Assembly (NCBI RefSeq): GCF_000383235.1
Contig: NZ_KB910925.1
Coordinates: forward strand, 62,001-126,000
DNA length: 64,000 nt
Reading direction: 5' to 3'
Origin: Bacillus sp. 123MFChir2
GTDB taxonomy: Bacteria; Bacillota; Bacilli; Bacillales; Bacillaceae_G
Positions 45,385 through 54,829 of this stretch are shown piece by piece (position 1 is the stretch's first letter; each line of letters starts with the position of its first letter). Under the pieces are notes generated by a model that worked only from the letters and a program-made list of their open reading frames with translations, had not been told where the DNA came from and ran no database searches. The position numbers and the translations under genes were made by a program.

Positions 45385-46556
45385 TAAAACTCCCTCGCAT
45401 AGTCGTTATGTTTCTTAATATTTTCACGAATTAAATCGATGCGATCCGTTCCAAATTGTTCAATAACAGCTGCAGCAAGCTCCCAAGCTACAACAGCTTC
45501 TGCTACAACACTTGCTGCTGGCACGGCACAACTATCAGAGCGCTCAATACCTGCTTGAAACACTTCTTTCGTATCAATATCTATACTTTGCAGCGGTTTA
45601 TATAGAGTTGGAATTGGTTTCATAACCCCGCGAACAATAACTGGCATTCCAGTCGTCATACCGCCTTCTAACCCACCGGCGTTATTTGTACGTCTTGTAT
45701 ACCCATGGTCCTTGTCCCATAAAATCTCGTCATGGACAAGGCTTCCAGGTTTATGTGCCGCTTCAAAACCAATTCCAATCTCCACTCCTTTGAATGCATT
45801 AATACTCATGATCGCCGCTGCAAGTTTCGCATCCAATTTACGATCGTAATGCACATAACTTCCAACACCAATCGGCATCCCTTCGACAACAACTTCAACG
45901 ATTCCTCCAATAGAATCTCCGTTTGTTTTCGCATTATCGATTGCCTGTATCATTTTCTTTCCTGCTTCTTCATCTAAACATCGAACAGAAGATGCCTCTG
46001 TAATTGTTTGTAGCTCTTCAATAGAGGAATACGACTGTTTTTCTGCTTTTACTCCACCAATTTCAATAACATGTCCCGCTATTTTTATCCCCAATTCTTC
46101 TAAAATACGCTTTGCAACAGCTCCAGCAGCAACTCGAACCGTCGTTTCCCTAGCAGAAGAACGTTCTAATACATTTCTCATATCACGATGGCCATATTTA
46201 ATTGCCCCGTTTAGATCTGCATGTCCTGGACGAGGGCGTGTAATTTGCCGTTTTACTTCTTTTGGTTCTTCATCTGTTAACGGCTCTGCCCCCATAATTT
46301 TTGTCCAATGTGTAAAATCACGATTTTCGACAACAAGCGTAATGGGTGCACCAATTGTATATCCATGACGAACACCGCTTAAAATTTGAACTTGATCTTT
46401 TTCAATTTGCATGCGGCGTCCACGACCGTAGCCTTTTTGTCTTCTTTCTAACTCCGTATTAATATCATCTGCTACTAAAGATAAACCTGCCGGAATCCCC
46501 TCTAATATTGTCGTTAGTTGTGGTCCGTGAGATTCACCAGCTGTTATATATCTCAT
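45384..46556 (-). CDS. aroF: Chorismate synthase
   Basis: A 390-residue FMN enzyme making chorismate from EPSP (aroF in B. subtilis, aroC elsewhere). Motifs: [65 protein letters not shown] and, late, [15 protein letters not shown]. First gene of the aroF-aroB-aroH-hisC operon. AAGGAGAG precedes the ATG. Confidence 0.97.
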   Translation of the reverse strand: MRYITAGESHGPQLTTILEGIPAGLSLVADDINTELERRQKGYGRGRRMQIEKDQVQILSGVRHGYTIGAPITLVVENRDFTHWTKIMGAEPLTDEEPKEVKRQITRPRPGHADLNGAIKYGHRDMRNVLERSSARETTVRVAAGAVAKRILEELGIKIAGHVIEIGGVKAEKQSYSSIEELQTITEASSVRCLDEEAGKKMIQAIDNAKTNGDSIGGIVEVVVEGMPIGVGSYVHYDRKLDAKLAAAIMSINAFKGVEIGIGFEAAHKPGSLVHDEILWDKDHGYTRRTNNAGGLEGGMTTGMPVIVRGVMKPIPTLYKPLQSIDIDTKEVFQAGIERSDSCAVPAASVVAEAVVAWELAAAVIEQFGTDRIDLIRENIKKHNDYAREF

Positions 46557-46639
46557 CGGTTACTCTCCTTTACTTCAGTATTTATGTAACACTATATCAT
46601 AACCTTTATTGTTTCGTAACTATATAAGTACGAATTGAA

Positions 46640-46945
46640 GAAACGACCTAAAAACCCTCTTTCTTCTTAGGGAAGACAAGAGCATCTGGCCTTGCATAGA
46701 AGCGGTCAGGACCTTTTCCTGCCACATGCGAGGTTTAAAACAAAGACAGAAAGCACGTAGCGGTCATTGGATTCTGCATAGCAGTGGCTTATAAAGAAAA
46801 GCGGAAGCGGCTTGCTCAGAACAAGAGGGGGATGGAGCTTCTGACATAGAGGCGCTTTTTGCCTCGGCGGAAGACGCGAAGCCACCGATTGTTCTAGCCG
46901 CTGGAGCTGGATTATAAAGAAAAGCAGAGCTAGACAAAGATGTTG
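46640..46945 (-). repeat. Composite dispersed repeat: family A copy plus complete family C module
   Basis: The gene-free stretch 46557-47054 contains, at 46640-46792, an inverted family A copy (GGGAAGACAAGAGCATCTGG, GCATAGAAGCGGTCAGGACC, GCCACATGCGAGGTTTAAAA) and, at 46793-46945, a family C module that reads on the minus strand TGTCTAGCTCTGC..CCAGCTCCAGCGGCTAGAACAATCGGTGGCTTC and ends GCTTCCGCTTTTC. B. subtilis has cheR in this gap; none is here. The right end holds the ndk terminator. Confidence 0.75.
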
Positions 46946-46963
46946 AAACATCAAAATGAAACA

Positions 46964-47007
46964 AAAAAGCGCAAGAAGGAATATAACCATCCTTTCTTGC
47001 GCCTTTT
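46964..47007 (-). terminator. Terminator after ndk
   Basis: GGCGCAAGAAAGGA..TCCTTCTTGCGCTTTTTT on the minus strand, about 50 bases past ndk. The left arm adjoins the repeat block. Confidence 0.85.
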
Positions 47008-47054
47008 CCATTATATCTACTATTTTAAAGCGGTTACAAATTATTTAAAAATAA

Positions 47055-47501
47055 TTAGTAAATCCACTCATTCATTACTCTAGAATACTCAACTAGCTCT
47101 TCTTTTCTAAAGAAAATACCAATTTCACGTTCTGCACTTTCAAGAGAATCTGAACCGTGAATAATATTTTTCCCAACAGTTAGTCCAAAGTCCCCGCGAA
47201 TTGTACCAGGTGCAGCTTCACTTGGTTTTGTTTTTCCCATCATATTACGAGCTGTTTCAACAACGCCTTCACCTTGCCATACCATTGCAAAAACAGGTCC
47301 AGATGTAATAAAATCTACTAATTCGCCGAAGAATGGCTTTTCTTTATGCTCACCGTAGTGCTCTCCAGCAATCTCTGGTGTGATTTGCATTAGCTTAGCT
47401 CCGACTAATTGAAAGCCCTTTCTTTCGAATCTAGCAACAATCTCCCCAATGATTGCACGTTGTACACCATCTGGTTTTACCATTAAAAACGTTTTTTCCA
47501 T
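47055..47501 (-). CDS. ndk: Nucleoside diphosphate kinase
   Basis: A 148-residue phosphotransferase that equalises NTP pools. [22 protein letters not shown] start and the active-site His in [16 protein letters not shown] are visible. The start at MEKTFLM has GGAGAGA upstream; five extra codons in a longer frame are not supported. It follows hepT by 122 bases, the B. subtilis order hepS-menG-hepT-ndk. Confidence 0.97.
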   Translation of the reverse strand: MEKTFLMVKPDGVQRAIIGEIVARFERKGFQLVGAKLMQITPEIAGEHYGEHKEKPFFGELVDFITSGPVFAMVWQGEGVVETARNMMGKTKPSEAAPGTIRGDFGLTVGKNIIHGSDSLESAEREIGIFFRKEELVEYSRVMNEWIY

Positions 47502-47623
47502 AATAAATCTCTCCACTTCTCATTATGTATATGATTGTATATCCCCAAACACATAGTATCACCCTTATCAGAATTGTGCAATAGTTTTGAAATGGAGAGA
47601 TTATTATTTTTCTCAAAAAACAT

Positions 47624-48586
47624 TTAAAATTTACGTTTCCCAATATATTTTGCAACATTTTGCAAAGCTAGTTTGGCCTGTCCACGAGGCAACGGCTTAA
47701 TCACTTCTAGTGCTTTATGTAAATATCTCTCGCTAAATGCAAAAGCTTGATCAATTGCATCACTATTTTTGACCGCTTCAATAAGTCTCTTCATTTCATC
47801 TGAAGACATATTTTCGTTAACTTGAACAATTCTCTCACGAAGTGCTTGATCTTCCATTGCGTATAAAACAGGAAGTGTAATATTACCTTGTAATAAATCT
47901 CCCCCTGCTGGTTTTCCAAGCTTTTCTTCTGTTGATACAAAATCTAAAATATCATCAATAATTTGATATGACATACCTACAAAGTATCCATACCAAAATA
48001 ACCGATTTACAGTATCCCTACAAGACCCAGACGCAAGAGCACCTAATTGACAGCTAGCTGCAATTAACAATGCTGTTTTCCGCTTTATACGACGTAAATA
48101 TGTTCGTAAATTTTGCCCAAAATCATACTTATCTTTAATTTGCTCAATTTCACCTTTACACACTTCAAGAATTGTATTTGATAATGCTTTATGTACTTCT
48201 GGATTTTCTAAATTTGTAATGCATTCCAGAGACTTTGCAAATAGATAATCACCTGTATACATTGCAATGCGATCACCCCAATTGGCATTTACAGTCGCGC
48301 TTCCTCTTCTTAAAAGAGCGGCATCAATTACATCATCATGCACAAGAGAAGCCATATGGATAAGCTCTAATGCAACCGCAACATGCTTAATCACATCCAG
48401 CTTATAATCGCCAAATTTCCCTGCAAGCAGAACGAAAACAGGTCGGATTCGTTTTCCACCGGCCTCAATTAGTTGCAACGCTGCTTCTTCCAGCAATTGT
48501 TGCTCAGAAGCAACAACTATTTTTAGTTCTTTCTCAATTTTATTAATATCCGATCGTAAAAAAGAATACATAAGTTGTAACTTCAT
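47624..48586 (-). CDS. hepT: Heptaprenyl diphosphate synthase, catalytic component II
   Basis: A 320-residue prenyltransferase forming the C35 side chain of menaquinone-7 together with HepS. Both Asp-rich motifs are present: LVHDDVIDAALLRRG (first) and YQIIDDILDF (second), plus GGKRIRPVF. The start at MKLQLMYSFL has AAGGTGAACG before it. It lies 166 bases after menG. Confidence 0.96.
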   Translation of the reverse strand: MKLQLMYSFLRSDINKIEKELKIVVASEQQLLEEAALQLIEAGGKRIRPVFVLLAGKFGDYKLDVIKHVAVALELIHMASLVHDDVIDAALLRRGSATVNANWGDRIAMYTGDYLFAKSLECITNLENPEVHKALSNTILEVCKGEIEQIKDKYDFGQNLRTYLRRIKRKTALLIAASCQLGALASGSCRDTVNRLFWYGYFVGMSYQIIDDILDFVSTEEKLGKPAGGDLLQGNITLPVLYAMEDQALRERIVQVNENMSSDEMKRLIEAVKNSDAIDQAFAFSERYLHKALEVIKPLPRGQAKLALQNVAKYIGKRKF

Positions 48587-48752
48587 ATCGTTCACCTTAA
48601 CCTAAAACTTCTTTTCTATTTTATCCCGCTCTAATCAATAATAAAACTTCCATCTTAAAATTATCAGAAAATAAAAAAGGGGGGTGGGAGAAAATTCCAA
48701 TACGCTCCCGATTGCTAAAGGCTTTCCATCATCAAAAAATACATTTTCTTAT

Positions 48753-49460
48753 TTACTTCGGTTTATATCCTAAATGCATTGCTGCTACTCCAAAAGTAAA
48801 CGGCTTTACTTGTACTTTTTCTAATCCAGCTTCCTCAAACATACGAGCCAATTCTTTCATCCCTGGAAATGTACTTGCAGATTCTTGTAGCCATGAATAT
48901 TCTTTGTAACTTTTCGCAAATAACTTTCCAAATAACGGCATGATAAATTTAAAATATAATAAGTAGCCTTGGCGAATTCCAATCATTGTCGGTTGAGATG
49001 TTTCTAAACAAATAACCTTTCCACCTGGTTTTACAACACGCGTCATTTCCTTTAAAACCTGCATATAATCTGGTACGTTCCGGAGCCCAAATCCAATTGT
49101 GACATAATCAAACATATTATCCTCAAATGGCAATTCCATCGCATTACCATGAAGTAATTCTACTTGATTTAATTGTAAGGCAGCCACTTTCTCTTTTCCA
49201 ACAGAAAGCATATTTTTACTAAAATCTAATCCATATACCTTCCCGCTAGAACCGACTGCATCAGCAAGCCCAATCGTCCAGTCAGCCGTTCCACAACATA
49301 CATCAAGCGCTATGCTGCCCGGTTGAACATCCATAATTCGCATTGTTTCTTTGCGCCATGCTTTATGTCTTTGAAAACTAATAACCGAATTCATTACATC
49401 GTATTTATTATATATCTTCTCAAATACGTCATGTACTCTTTCTTCTTTTGATTGTTGCAT
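48753..49460 (-). CDS. menG: Demethylmenaquinone methyltransferase
   Basis: A 235-residue SAM-dependent methyltransferase of the UbiE/MenG family for the last step of menaquinone synthesis. Motifs: [16 protein letters not shown] (SAM site), [35 protein letters not shown], and [15 protein letters not shown]. Start [16 protein letters not shown] is characteristic. It lies 35 bases downstream of hepS. Confidence 0.97.
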   Translation of the reverse strand: MQQSKEERVHDVFEKIYNKYDVMNSVISFQRHKAWRKETMRIMDVQPGSIALDVCCGTADWTIGLADAVGSSGKVYGLDFSKNMLSVGKEKVAALQLNQVELLHGNAMELPFEDNMFDYVTIGFGLRNVPDYMQVLKEMTRVVKPGGKVICLETSQPTMIGIRQGYLLYFKFIMPLFGKLFAKSYKEYSWLQESASTFPGMKELARMFEEAGLEKVQVKPFTFGVAAMHLGYKPK

Positions 49461-49495
49461 GCTTTACCCTTCTTCCAACTGTAAATTCAAATTGT

Positions 49496-50239
49496 TCAAG
49501 TGGCCTCTTTCAATGTGGAAAGAAATGTTTCAATTCCTGTATTATTTTGCACCAAAGTATTGACCTGACTTCGTATTTTTCTTATCAATTCGTTATATAC
49601 GGTTTCTACTTTTATTTCACCATCATGAGACAAAATTTTTTGAAATGCAGCAAATACAGGTGACGATTCTTTCTTTATGTATATTTGATACTCAGTTTGC
49701 AAACGATCTATTGTTAACATGTTAGTTATTGCAGACTTTACATGCGGCACTTGAAAATGGTCACATGTTTTCTGTAAAAGAGCCGATTCAATCATTCCGA
49801 CACTTTTTAACATTTCTTCAAGCGTTTCATATGTTTGCTGATATAGCATAATTTTTTGCTCATTGATTTCTTTAATCCCGTCTGCTAAGGCACGAATCAA
49901 TGTGATATCATGATTCATTGAAAGTAAATAATAATATAACCCGCTGTAATAATCACCTGCTAATACCGTTAATTGGCGCCGCTTATGAAATTCATCGGTC
50001 TCTTCTTTATTTGATACTTTCTCATGCGTGTCCAAAGCGATTTGTACAAGCATAATTGTAACTGCATAATGTTCAATTTGTTCTTTATGTAAGTTTGCAC
50101 TTTTTAAAATGGAATATAAGAACGCTATTTTTTTTTCATCAACAACTGGTTCTTCAATATATTTTATAAAATAAGGATGGCGTAGTTTTTTATATAGCTG
50201 CTCCTTTATATCCGCAAACCCTCCGTAAATTTCACCCAC
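49496..50239 (-). CDS. hepS: Heptaprenyl diphosphate synthase, component I
   Basis: A 247-residue non-catalytic partner of HepT. Conserved segments: KKLRHPYFIKYIEEPVVDE, TIMLVQIALDTHEKVSN, RQLTVLAGDYYSGLYYYLLS and ALADGIKEINEQKIMLY. The start is a GTG (VGEIYGGF), where alignment to B. subtilis HepS places Met1 and AAGGGTGA lies five bases upstream; a GTG three codons earlier falls in that site. In B. subtilis mtrB (TRAP) precedes hepS; here the gap to folE has no such gene. Confidence 0.93.
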   Translation of the reverse strand: MGEIYGGFADIKEQLYKKLRHPYFIKYIEEPVVDEKKIAFLYSILKSANLHKEQIEHYAVTIMLVQIALDTHEKVSNKEETDEFHKRRQLTVLAGDYYSGLYYYLLSMNHDITLIRALADGIKEINEQKIMLYQQTYETLEEMLKSVGMIESALLQKTCDHFQVPHVKSAITNMLTIDRLQTEYQIYIKKESSPVFAAFQKILSHDGEIKVETVYNELIRKIRSQVNTLVQNNTGIETFLSTLKEAT

Positions 50240-50381
50240 AAAAATCACCCTTGTTTTCTAATTCATAAAACCTATTATAACACATTCATTCATTTTTCTA
50301 TAAATAAAACTTGACGCAACAAACCAAAGTAAAAAAAGCGATCTTTATTTCATCTCATCTTAAACATTAAATCGTTATAAA

Positions 50382-50464
50382 ATAAGATGAAACTTCCATC
50401 TACCTTCTTTGATTCTTCCTCAATCCTCAGAGGGGGGTCTTACTGTCCATGAATAGCGGGATAA
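50382..50464 (+). repeat. Dispersed repeat, family B copy in the hepS-folE gap
   Basis: AATAAGATGAAACTTCCATC at the start and GAATAGCGGGATAAAA at the end match family B ends; the internal part is TACCTTCTTTGATTCTTCCT. It takes most of 50240-50493. No TRAP (mtrB) reading frame is present there. Confidence 0.65.
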
Positions 50465-50490
50465 AAAAAGAAAAGCAGTTTCCTGCTTTC
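50462..50490 (-). terminator. Terminator after folE
   Basis: GGAAAGCAG-GAAA-CTGCTTTTC followed by T7 on the minus strand, directly after the folE stop codon. Confidence 0.85.
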
Positions 50491-50493
50491 CTA

Positions 50494-51063
50494 TTAATTC
50501 GTCTTAATAAAAGATAAAATTTCCGCACGTGCTGCTACGTCTGCTTCTAACGTACCTCGCACTGCAGTTGTTACAGTTTTTGCACCAGGCTTTTTCACAC
50601 CGCGCATTGTCATACACATGTGCTCTGCTTCTATAACAACCATCACACCATGCGGCTCTAATACTTCCATAATAGAATCTGCTACTGTTGATGTAATGCG
50701 TTCTTGTAATTGCGGCCTGCGTGCAACTGTATCTACTGTACGTGCCAATTTACTTAGTCCAGTTACTTTTCCACCACGTGGAATATATGCAACGTGAGCA
50801 ACGCCATAAAACGGAACGAGATGATGCTCACACATAGAAAAGAACGGAATATCCTTTACCAATACAAGTTCTTCATGGTCTTCACCAAACACTTTATGTA
50901 AATGTTCTTTCGGATCTTCATGCATACCAGAAAATACTTCTGCATACATCTTCGCAACACGTTTTGGTGTATCTAATACGCCTTCACGATTTGGATCGTC
51001 CCCAATTGCTTCTAAAATAAGGCGTACTGCATGTTCTATTTGCTCTAAGTTTACATTTGCCAT
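50494..51063 (-). CDS. folE: GTP cyclohydrolase I
   Basis: A 189-residue zinc enzyme for the first step of folate synthesis (mtrA in B. subtilis). Motifs: [35 protein letters not shown] with the metal-binding Cys and His, [19 protein letters not shown], and [18 protein letters not shown] with GGAGGG upstream. It lies between the HU gene and hepS as in B. subtilis, but without mtrB. Confidence 0.97.
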   Translation of the reverse strand: MANVNLEQIEHAVRLILEAIGDDPNREGVLDTPKRVAKMYAEVFSGMHEDPKEHLHKVFGEDHEELVLVKDIPFFSMCEHHLVPFYGVAHVAYIPRGGKVTGLSKLARTVDTVARRPQLQERITSTVADSIMEVLEPHGVMVVIEAEHMCMTMRGVKKPGAKTVTTAVRGTLEADVAARAEILSFIKTN

Positions 51064-51133
51064 CCGCTAGCCCTCCCGAATAAAACCTAAAAATACTACG
51101 AACACATTCTAGCATATATATGTTTTTAAATGC

Positions 51134-51168
51134 AAAAAGAAGAGTTTCCAATAAGGAAACTCTTCTTC
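51134..51168 (-). terminator. Terminator after the HU gene
   Basis: AAGAAGAGTTTCC with its complement, loop TTATT, then T5 on the minus strand. Confidence 0.9.
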
Positions 51169-51186
51169 CCCGTAAATATGTAAGGA

Positions 51187-51459
51187 TTATTTAACCGCAT
51201 CTTTTAGCGCTTTACCAGGTTTGAATGCAGGTACTTTGCTTGCCGCGATTTCAATTTCCTCACCAGTTTGTGGGTTGCGTCCTTTACGAGCCGCACGCTC
51301 ACGAACTTCGAAGTTACCAAATCCGATAAGTTGTACTTTATCACCTTGCTTTAAAGCTTCTAAGATGGAATCAAAAACAGCGTCAACTGCTTTTGTTGCG
51401 TCCTTTTTAGAAAGGGAACTTGCTTCTGCAACAGCATTGATTAAATCTGTCTTGTTCAT
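51187..51459 (-). CDS. hbs: HU-type nucleoid protein
   Basis: A 90-residue DNA-bending protein. [21 protein letters not shown] start, [20 protein letters not shown] and [12 protein letters not shown], with the C-terminal [14 protein letters not shown], are textbook HU. The start has GGAGGAGGTGA before it. The 287-base gap upstream (to spoIVA's end at 51747) carries TATAAT-like sequences on the minus strand; several hbs promoters would be in keeping with B. subtilis. Confidence 0.98.
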   Translation of the reverse strand: MNKTDLINAVAEASSLSKKDATKAVDAVFDSILEALKQGDKVQLIGFGNFEVRERAARKGRNPQTGEEIEIAASKVPAFKPGKALKDAVK

Positions 51460-51711
51460 GCCATTCACCTCCTCCCAAAGATACGACTGTATAATGATCA
51501 TAAAATGAGTCTTACCTTCATTTGTAGGCAATTTTTACAAATTCTATACTACAAAGATGTAGATAAATCATTATCTAGGCCTATATTATACGATTCTCCT
51601 TTATAATTCAATATTTTTAAAGAAAATGTTGCCACGAAAGTGCAAAAAACTAATGAAGCTTGACAATAGACTATAAAATATTAGATAATGACATTTTATT
51701 TTTCTATAAAA

Positions 51712-51743
51712 AATTAAAAAAGACCCCAAAATAAGGAGTCTTT
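51712..51743 (-). terminator. Terminator after spoIVA
   Basis: AAAGACTCC-loop-GGGGTCTTT (one G-U pair) with T6 on the minus strand, just past the spoIVA stop codon. Confidence 0.8.
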
Positions 51744-51746
51744 CGA

Positions 51747-53225
51747 TTATAAAATAATTGCTATTAAGCCACCTGATCCTTCATTTATAATTCGTTCTAA
51801 CGTTTCTTTTAACTTATAGCGAGCATTTTCTGGCATTAATGATAATTTCGCCTGAATTCCTTCTCGAACGATAGAGCTAAGTGAACGCCCAAAAATATCA
51901 GAATTCCAAATAGAAAGCGGATCATCTTCAAAATCTTGCATTAAATAGCGAACAAGCTCTTCACTTTGCTTTTCAGTTCCAATAATCGGTTCAAATGTTG
52001 ATTCCACATCGACTTTAATCATATGAATTGACGGGGCAACAGCTTTCAATTTCACACCAAATCGTGATCCATGTCGAATAATTTCCGGTTCATCTAAGCT
52101 CATATCTGCTAGGGCTGGTGCTGCAACACCGTATCCTGTTTGTTTTACCATTTTCAGCGCATCCGCAACTTGATCATATTCGATTTTCGCATGAGCGAAG
52201 TCGAGCATTAGTTTTAACAAATGATCTCGACCTCGAATTTCAACCCCTACCACTTCTTTTAAAATTTGATCGTACAATTCATCTGGTGCATATAAATCAA
52301 TCTCTGCAACACCTTGCCCCATATCAATCCCTGCCAAACTTGCACGATCAATAAATTCATATTGACTAAATTGCCATACAACGCGATCGACATCACGAAG
52401 GCGCTTAATATCTTTCACCGTTTCTTGAACAGCCTCTTGATAACTTTGACGAAGCCAATGGTTGTCATGTAACACCATTACCCAGCTTGGAAGGTTTACA
52501 TTTACCTCAAGAACTGGAAATTCATATAACGCTTCACGTAATACATTATATACATCGCCTTCTCTTAGTCCTTCTACACTCATTGCCAACACTGGGATAT
52601 CATATTCTTCTACTAAACTTTGACGAAGTTGTTCTGTGTCAGGATGATACGGCTGTACTGTATTAATGATCATAATAAACGGTTTTCCTACTTCTTTTAA
52701 TTCATTTACAACCCGTCCTTCCGCTTCAATATAATCGCGGCGCGGAATTTCTCCGATTGTTCCATCAGTTGTGATAACTACCCCAATTGTAGAATGCTCT
52801 TGAATTACTTTGCGCGTTCCAATTTCCGCCGCTTCATGAAACGGGATTGGTTCTTCATACCACGGTGTATTTATCATGCGTGGCCCATTTTCATCTTCAT
52901 ACCCTTTCGCTCCTGGGACAGTATAGCCCACACAATCTACTAAGCGAATATTTACATCAAGCCCTTCATCAACATGGATAGAAACCGCTTGGTTTGGAAC
53001 AAACTTTGGTTCTGTCGTCATAATTGTACGCCCTGCTGCGCTTTGCGGCAGTTCATCCTGTGCGCGTTGGCGATCTGAATCATTTTCAATATTTGGAATG
53101 ACAACTAGCTCCATAAATTTCTTAATAAAAGTAGATTTCCCTGTTCGGACAGCCCCTACAACCCCGAGATAAATATCACCGCCTGTGCGCTCAGCAATAT
53201 CTTTAAAAATATCAATCTTTTCCAA
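51747..53225 (-). CDS. spoIVA: Stage IV sporulation protein A (coat morphogenetic ATPase)
   Basis: A 492-residue ATPase that polymerises on the forespore surface to form the coat basement layer. P-loop GAVRTGKSTFIKKF near residue 24, VDCVGYTVPGAKG (Walker B region), and the C-terminal SIVREGIQAKLSLMPENARYKL. Length equals B. subtilis SpoIVA. The start is TTG with GGGAGGG upstream. A sigma-E-like promoter is present at 53287-53319. Confidence 0.98.
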   Translation of the reverse strand: MEKIDIFKDIAERTGGDIYLGVVGAVRTGKSTFIKKFMELVVIPNIENDSDRQRAQDELPQSAAGRTIMTTEPKFVPNQAVSIHVDEGLDVNIRLVDCVGYTVPGAKGYEDENGPRMINTPWYEEPIPFHEAAEIGTRKVIQEHSTIGVVITTDGTIGEIPRRDYIEAEGRVVNELKEVGKPFIMIINTVQPYHPDTEQLRQSLVEEYDIPVLAMSVEGLREGDVYNVLREALYEFPVLEVNVNLPSWVMVLHDNHWLRQSYQEAVQETVKDIKRLRDVDRVVWQFSQYEFIDRASLAGIDMGQGVAEIDLYAPDELYDQILKEVVGVEIRGRDHLLKLMLDFAHAKIEYDQVADALKMVKQTGYGVAAPALADMSLDEPEIIRHGSRFGVKLKAVAPSIHMIKVDVESTFEPIIGTEKQSEELVRYLMQDFEDDPLSIWNSDIFGRSLSSIVREGIQAKLSLMPENARYKLKETLERIINEGSGGLIAIIL

Positions 53226-53286
53226 GTGATTCCCTCCCTCAAAATTTTTGGGAATAAATCATGATTATTCTTGTAGTTTGGACAAT

Positions 53287-53319
53287 ACAGTATATGATTT
53301 TGTCCCAATTTCATATGAC
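53287..53319 (-). promoter_or_regulatory. Candidate sigma-E promoter of spoIVA
   Basis: GTCATATGA (53319-53311), about 15 bases, then CATATACTGT (53296-53287) on the minus strand resembles the sigma-E pattern (ATA-containing -35, CATA-containing -10). spoIVA is sigma-E dependent in B. subtilis. Confidence 0.6.
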
Positions 53320-53365
53320 TATTTAAAAAAACCTTTTATTAGCGATGCAAATATTTCAAGAAGTA

Positions 53366-53406
53366 AAAAAACCTTCTTCTAGAACTTATTCGCTAAAAGA
53401 AAGGTT
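53366..53406 (-). terminator. Terminator after yphF
   Basis: AACCTTTCTTTTAG..CTAGAAGAAGGTT, imperfect stem, then T7 on the minus strand; about 10 bases past the yphF stop codon. Confidence 0.75.
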
Positions 53407-53415
53407 CATGACTTA

Positions 53416-54126
53416 TCACTTAAAAAAAATTGGTTCTTTATCCTTCACTGTATATGGCAAAGAATACGCCGGTACAAATGGAGTATGCTTTACAAGTAAC
53501 TGACGAATATCGTCTCCTTCTTTTACTTCATTACCATATTTTTGTAACATGTCGTATAAGTCAATGCGATAATCAATATATACCTCACCTTTCTCGTCAA
53601 CAACAAAAGGTAAGTTTTTACCAGAATAAGGGCTTTCCACTTGAAGAATTTCTTTATAGCCCATTTTATTATAATCAAGCTCATACACACCATCTGTAAT
53701 TACTTTTTTAAATGGTGGGTATCGATGTTCATCACGATAGATTTGTAATTTCAACTTTAAATCTTGAACCCGCTCCGCTGTTCGTACATCAATTAATTTT
53801 ACAGTTGGATTTGTTTCTACATCAACTAATACATACTGATAAATGCCGCCGCTTTCAAAAGCATTTCCAGGAGGTTCTTGCATCAGTCTAGGGGTAATCT
53901 TTTGAAAATCAATTGGATATTTTTGATAGATTGGTGTAATCATATCACGTGTTTTAATAGGCAATATATGATCATTTTGTTCTCTATATGTATTAACTGC
54001 TGTTTGTACCGCTTGTAACTGGTCTTCATATGGTACGACGTGTTGTTGCACCTTTTCTTTCGGATATAGACAACCAGATAGAATAATAGTGCAACATATT
54101 GCGAAAATCAGTAGTATTTTCTTCAT
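53416..54126 (-). CDS. yphF: Lipoprotein YphF
   Basis: A 236-residue lipoprotein: signal peptide MKKILLIFAICCTIIL and lipobox LSGC with the modified Cys near residue 18. The mature part starts YPKEKVQQHVVPYEDQL and contains AVQTAVNTYREQNDHILPI. Order spoIVA-yphF-yphE matches B. subtilis. Function unknown; it would be a substrate of Lgt/Lsp and possibly of the Lit homologue. Confidence 0.88.
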   Translation of the reverse strand: MKKILLIFAICCTIILSGCLYPKEKVQQHVVPYEDQLQAVQTAVNTYREQNDHILPIKTRDMITPIYQKYPIDFQKITPRLMQEPPGNAFESGGIYQYVLVDVETNPTVKLIDVRTAERVQDLKLKLQIYRDEHRYPPFKKVITDGVYELDYNKMGYKEILQVESPYSGKNLPFVVDEKGEVYIDYRIDLYDMLQKYGNEVKEGDDIRQLLVKHTPFVPAYSLPYTVKDKEPIFFK

Positions 54127-54147
54127 TAGAAATCCGTCCTTTAGTTT

Positions 54148-54351
54148 CTATTGTTCGATTGGTCCGCTAAATACGACAAGAAAAATAATAAATCCTGATA
54201 CAACCATACATGCATACGCAAACAAAGCTGTAAACCCTTTCAAAAATGTATTCTTTATTTTATGACGACTTAGCAAAATGAAAGCAACAGAAATAAACAT
54301 GAGAGCCATTGCTCCCAAAGAAAACCACATCTTTATAAGACCAGCAGACAT
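54148..54351 (-). CDS. yphE: YphE family small membrane protein (DUF2768)
   Basis: A 67-residue protein with two membrane segments (WFSLGAMALMFISVAFILL and FTALFAYACMVVSGFIIFLVVF). Matches YphE/DUF2768 in length and place. ATG after GAGGGGGATAT. It precedes yphF by 21 bases, probably one transcript. Function unknown. Confidence 0.85.
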   Translation of the reverse strand: MSAGLIKMWFSLGAMALMFISVAFILLSRHKIKNTFLKGFTALFAYACMVVSGFIIFLVVFSGPIEQ

Positions 54352-54420
54352 ATATCCCCCTCCTAATGTATTTTCCTATTATTTTAACAAATTATAACAT
54401 TTAAACAAATGAAAATATTC

Positions 54421-54660
54421 TGTAGCTACTCAGTTACTTTATGAAAAACCGACAGAAAAACATTTTTTAAACGGGCGAGAGGGACTAGCCATGCATAGAA
54501 GCGGGTAGTGCCTTTTCCTGCCACGTGCAAGGTTTGAAAACAAAAGTAGACAATAAGTACATGCTCCTGCCCTGTTTGCATGACAGCAGTCTATATGCAA
54601 AAAAACGAATTTGAATCATACCCTTTTCTAAAAGGTATAGCTGAGTAGTTACAATAAATA
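54421..54660 (-). repeat. Dispersed repeat, family A copy 7 with inverted ends
   Basis: The element spans TGTAGCTACTCAGTTAC at the left and AGCTGAGTAGTTACA at the right, an imperfect inverted repeat, enclosing the family A core (GGGCGAGAGGGACTAGCCATG, CATAGAAGCGGGTAGTGCC, GCCACGTGCAAGGTTTGAAA). It is the only copy where both ends are clear and so may define the complete unit (about 240 bp). It fills most of 54352-54829, which has no convincing gene. Confidence 0.75.
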
Positions 54661-54711
54661 TATATACTCTCAAAATGCTCAGCGGTACGTATTCACTTAT
54701 ATTGAAACGAA

Positions 54712-54748
54712 TAAAAACCGAAGCAAACGGGACTTCTTCGCTTCGGTT
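54712..54748 (-). terminator. Terminator after the spoVIF-like gene
   Basis: AACCGAAGC..GCTTCGGTT then TTTATT on the minus strand, 82 bases past the stop codon at 54830. Confidence 0.8.
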
Positions 54749-54829
54749 GACCAAACGCTCCCACAAACAGCTCATATTCATACCTTCATAGTATCGTATG
54801 CAATGCATATAACAATGGTTTCTCATACT

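Noticed and set aside
46706-47011. 101-residue minus-strand frame between aroF and ndk
   Set aside because: It reads through the ndk terminator and the composite repeat; hydrophobic stretches are a by-product of T-rich sequence.
54485-54826. 113-residue minus-strand reading frame between yphE and the spoVIF-like gene
   Set aside because: About half lies in a family A repeat and the rest crosses a terminator; there is no ribosome site or recognisable domain.
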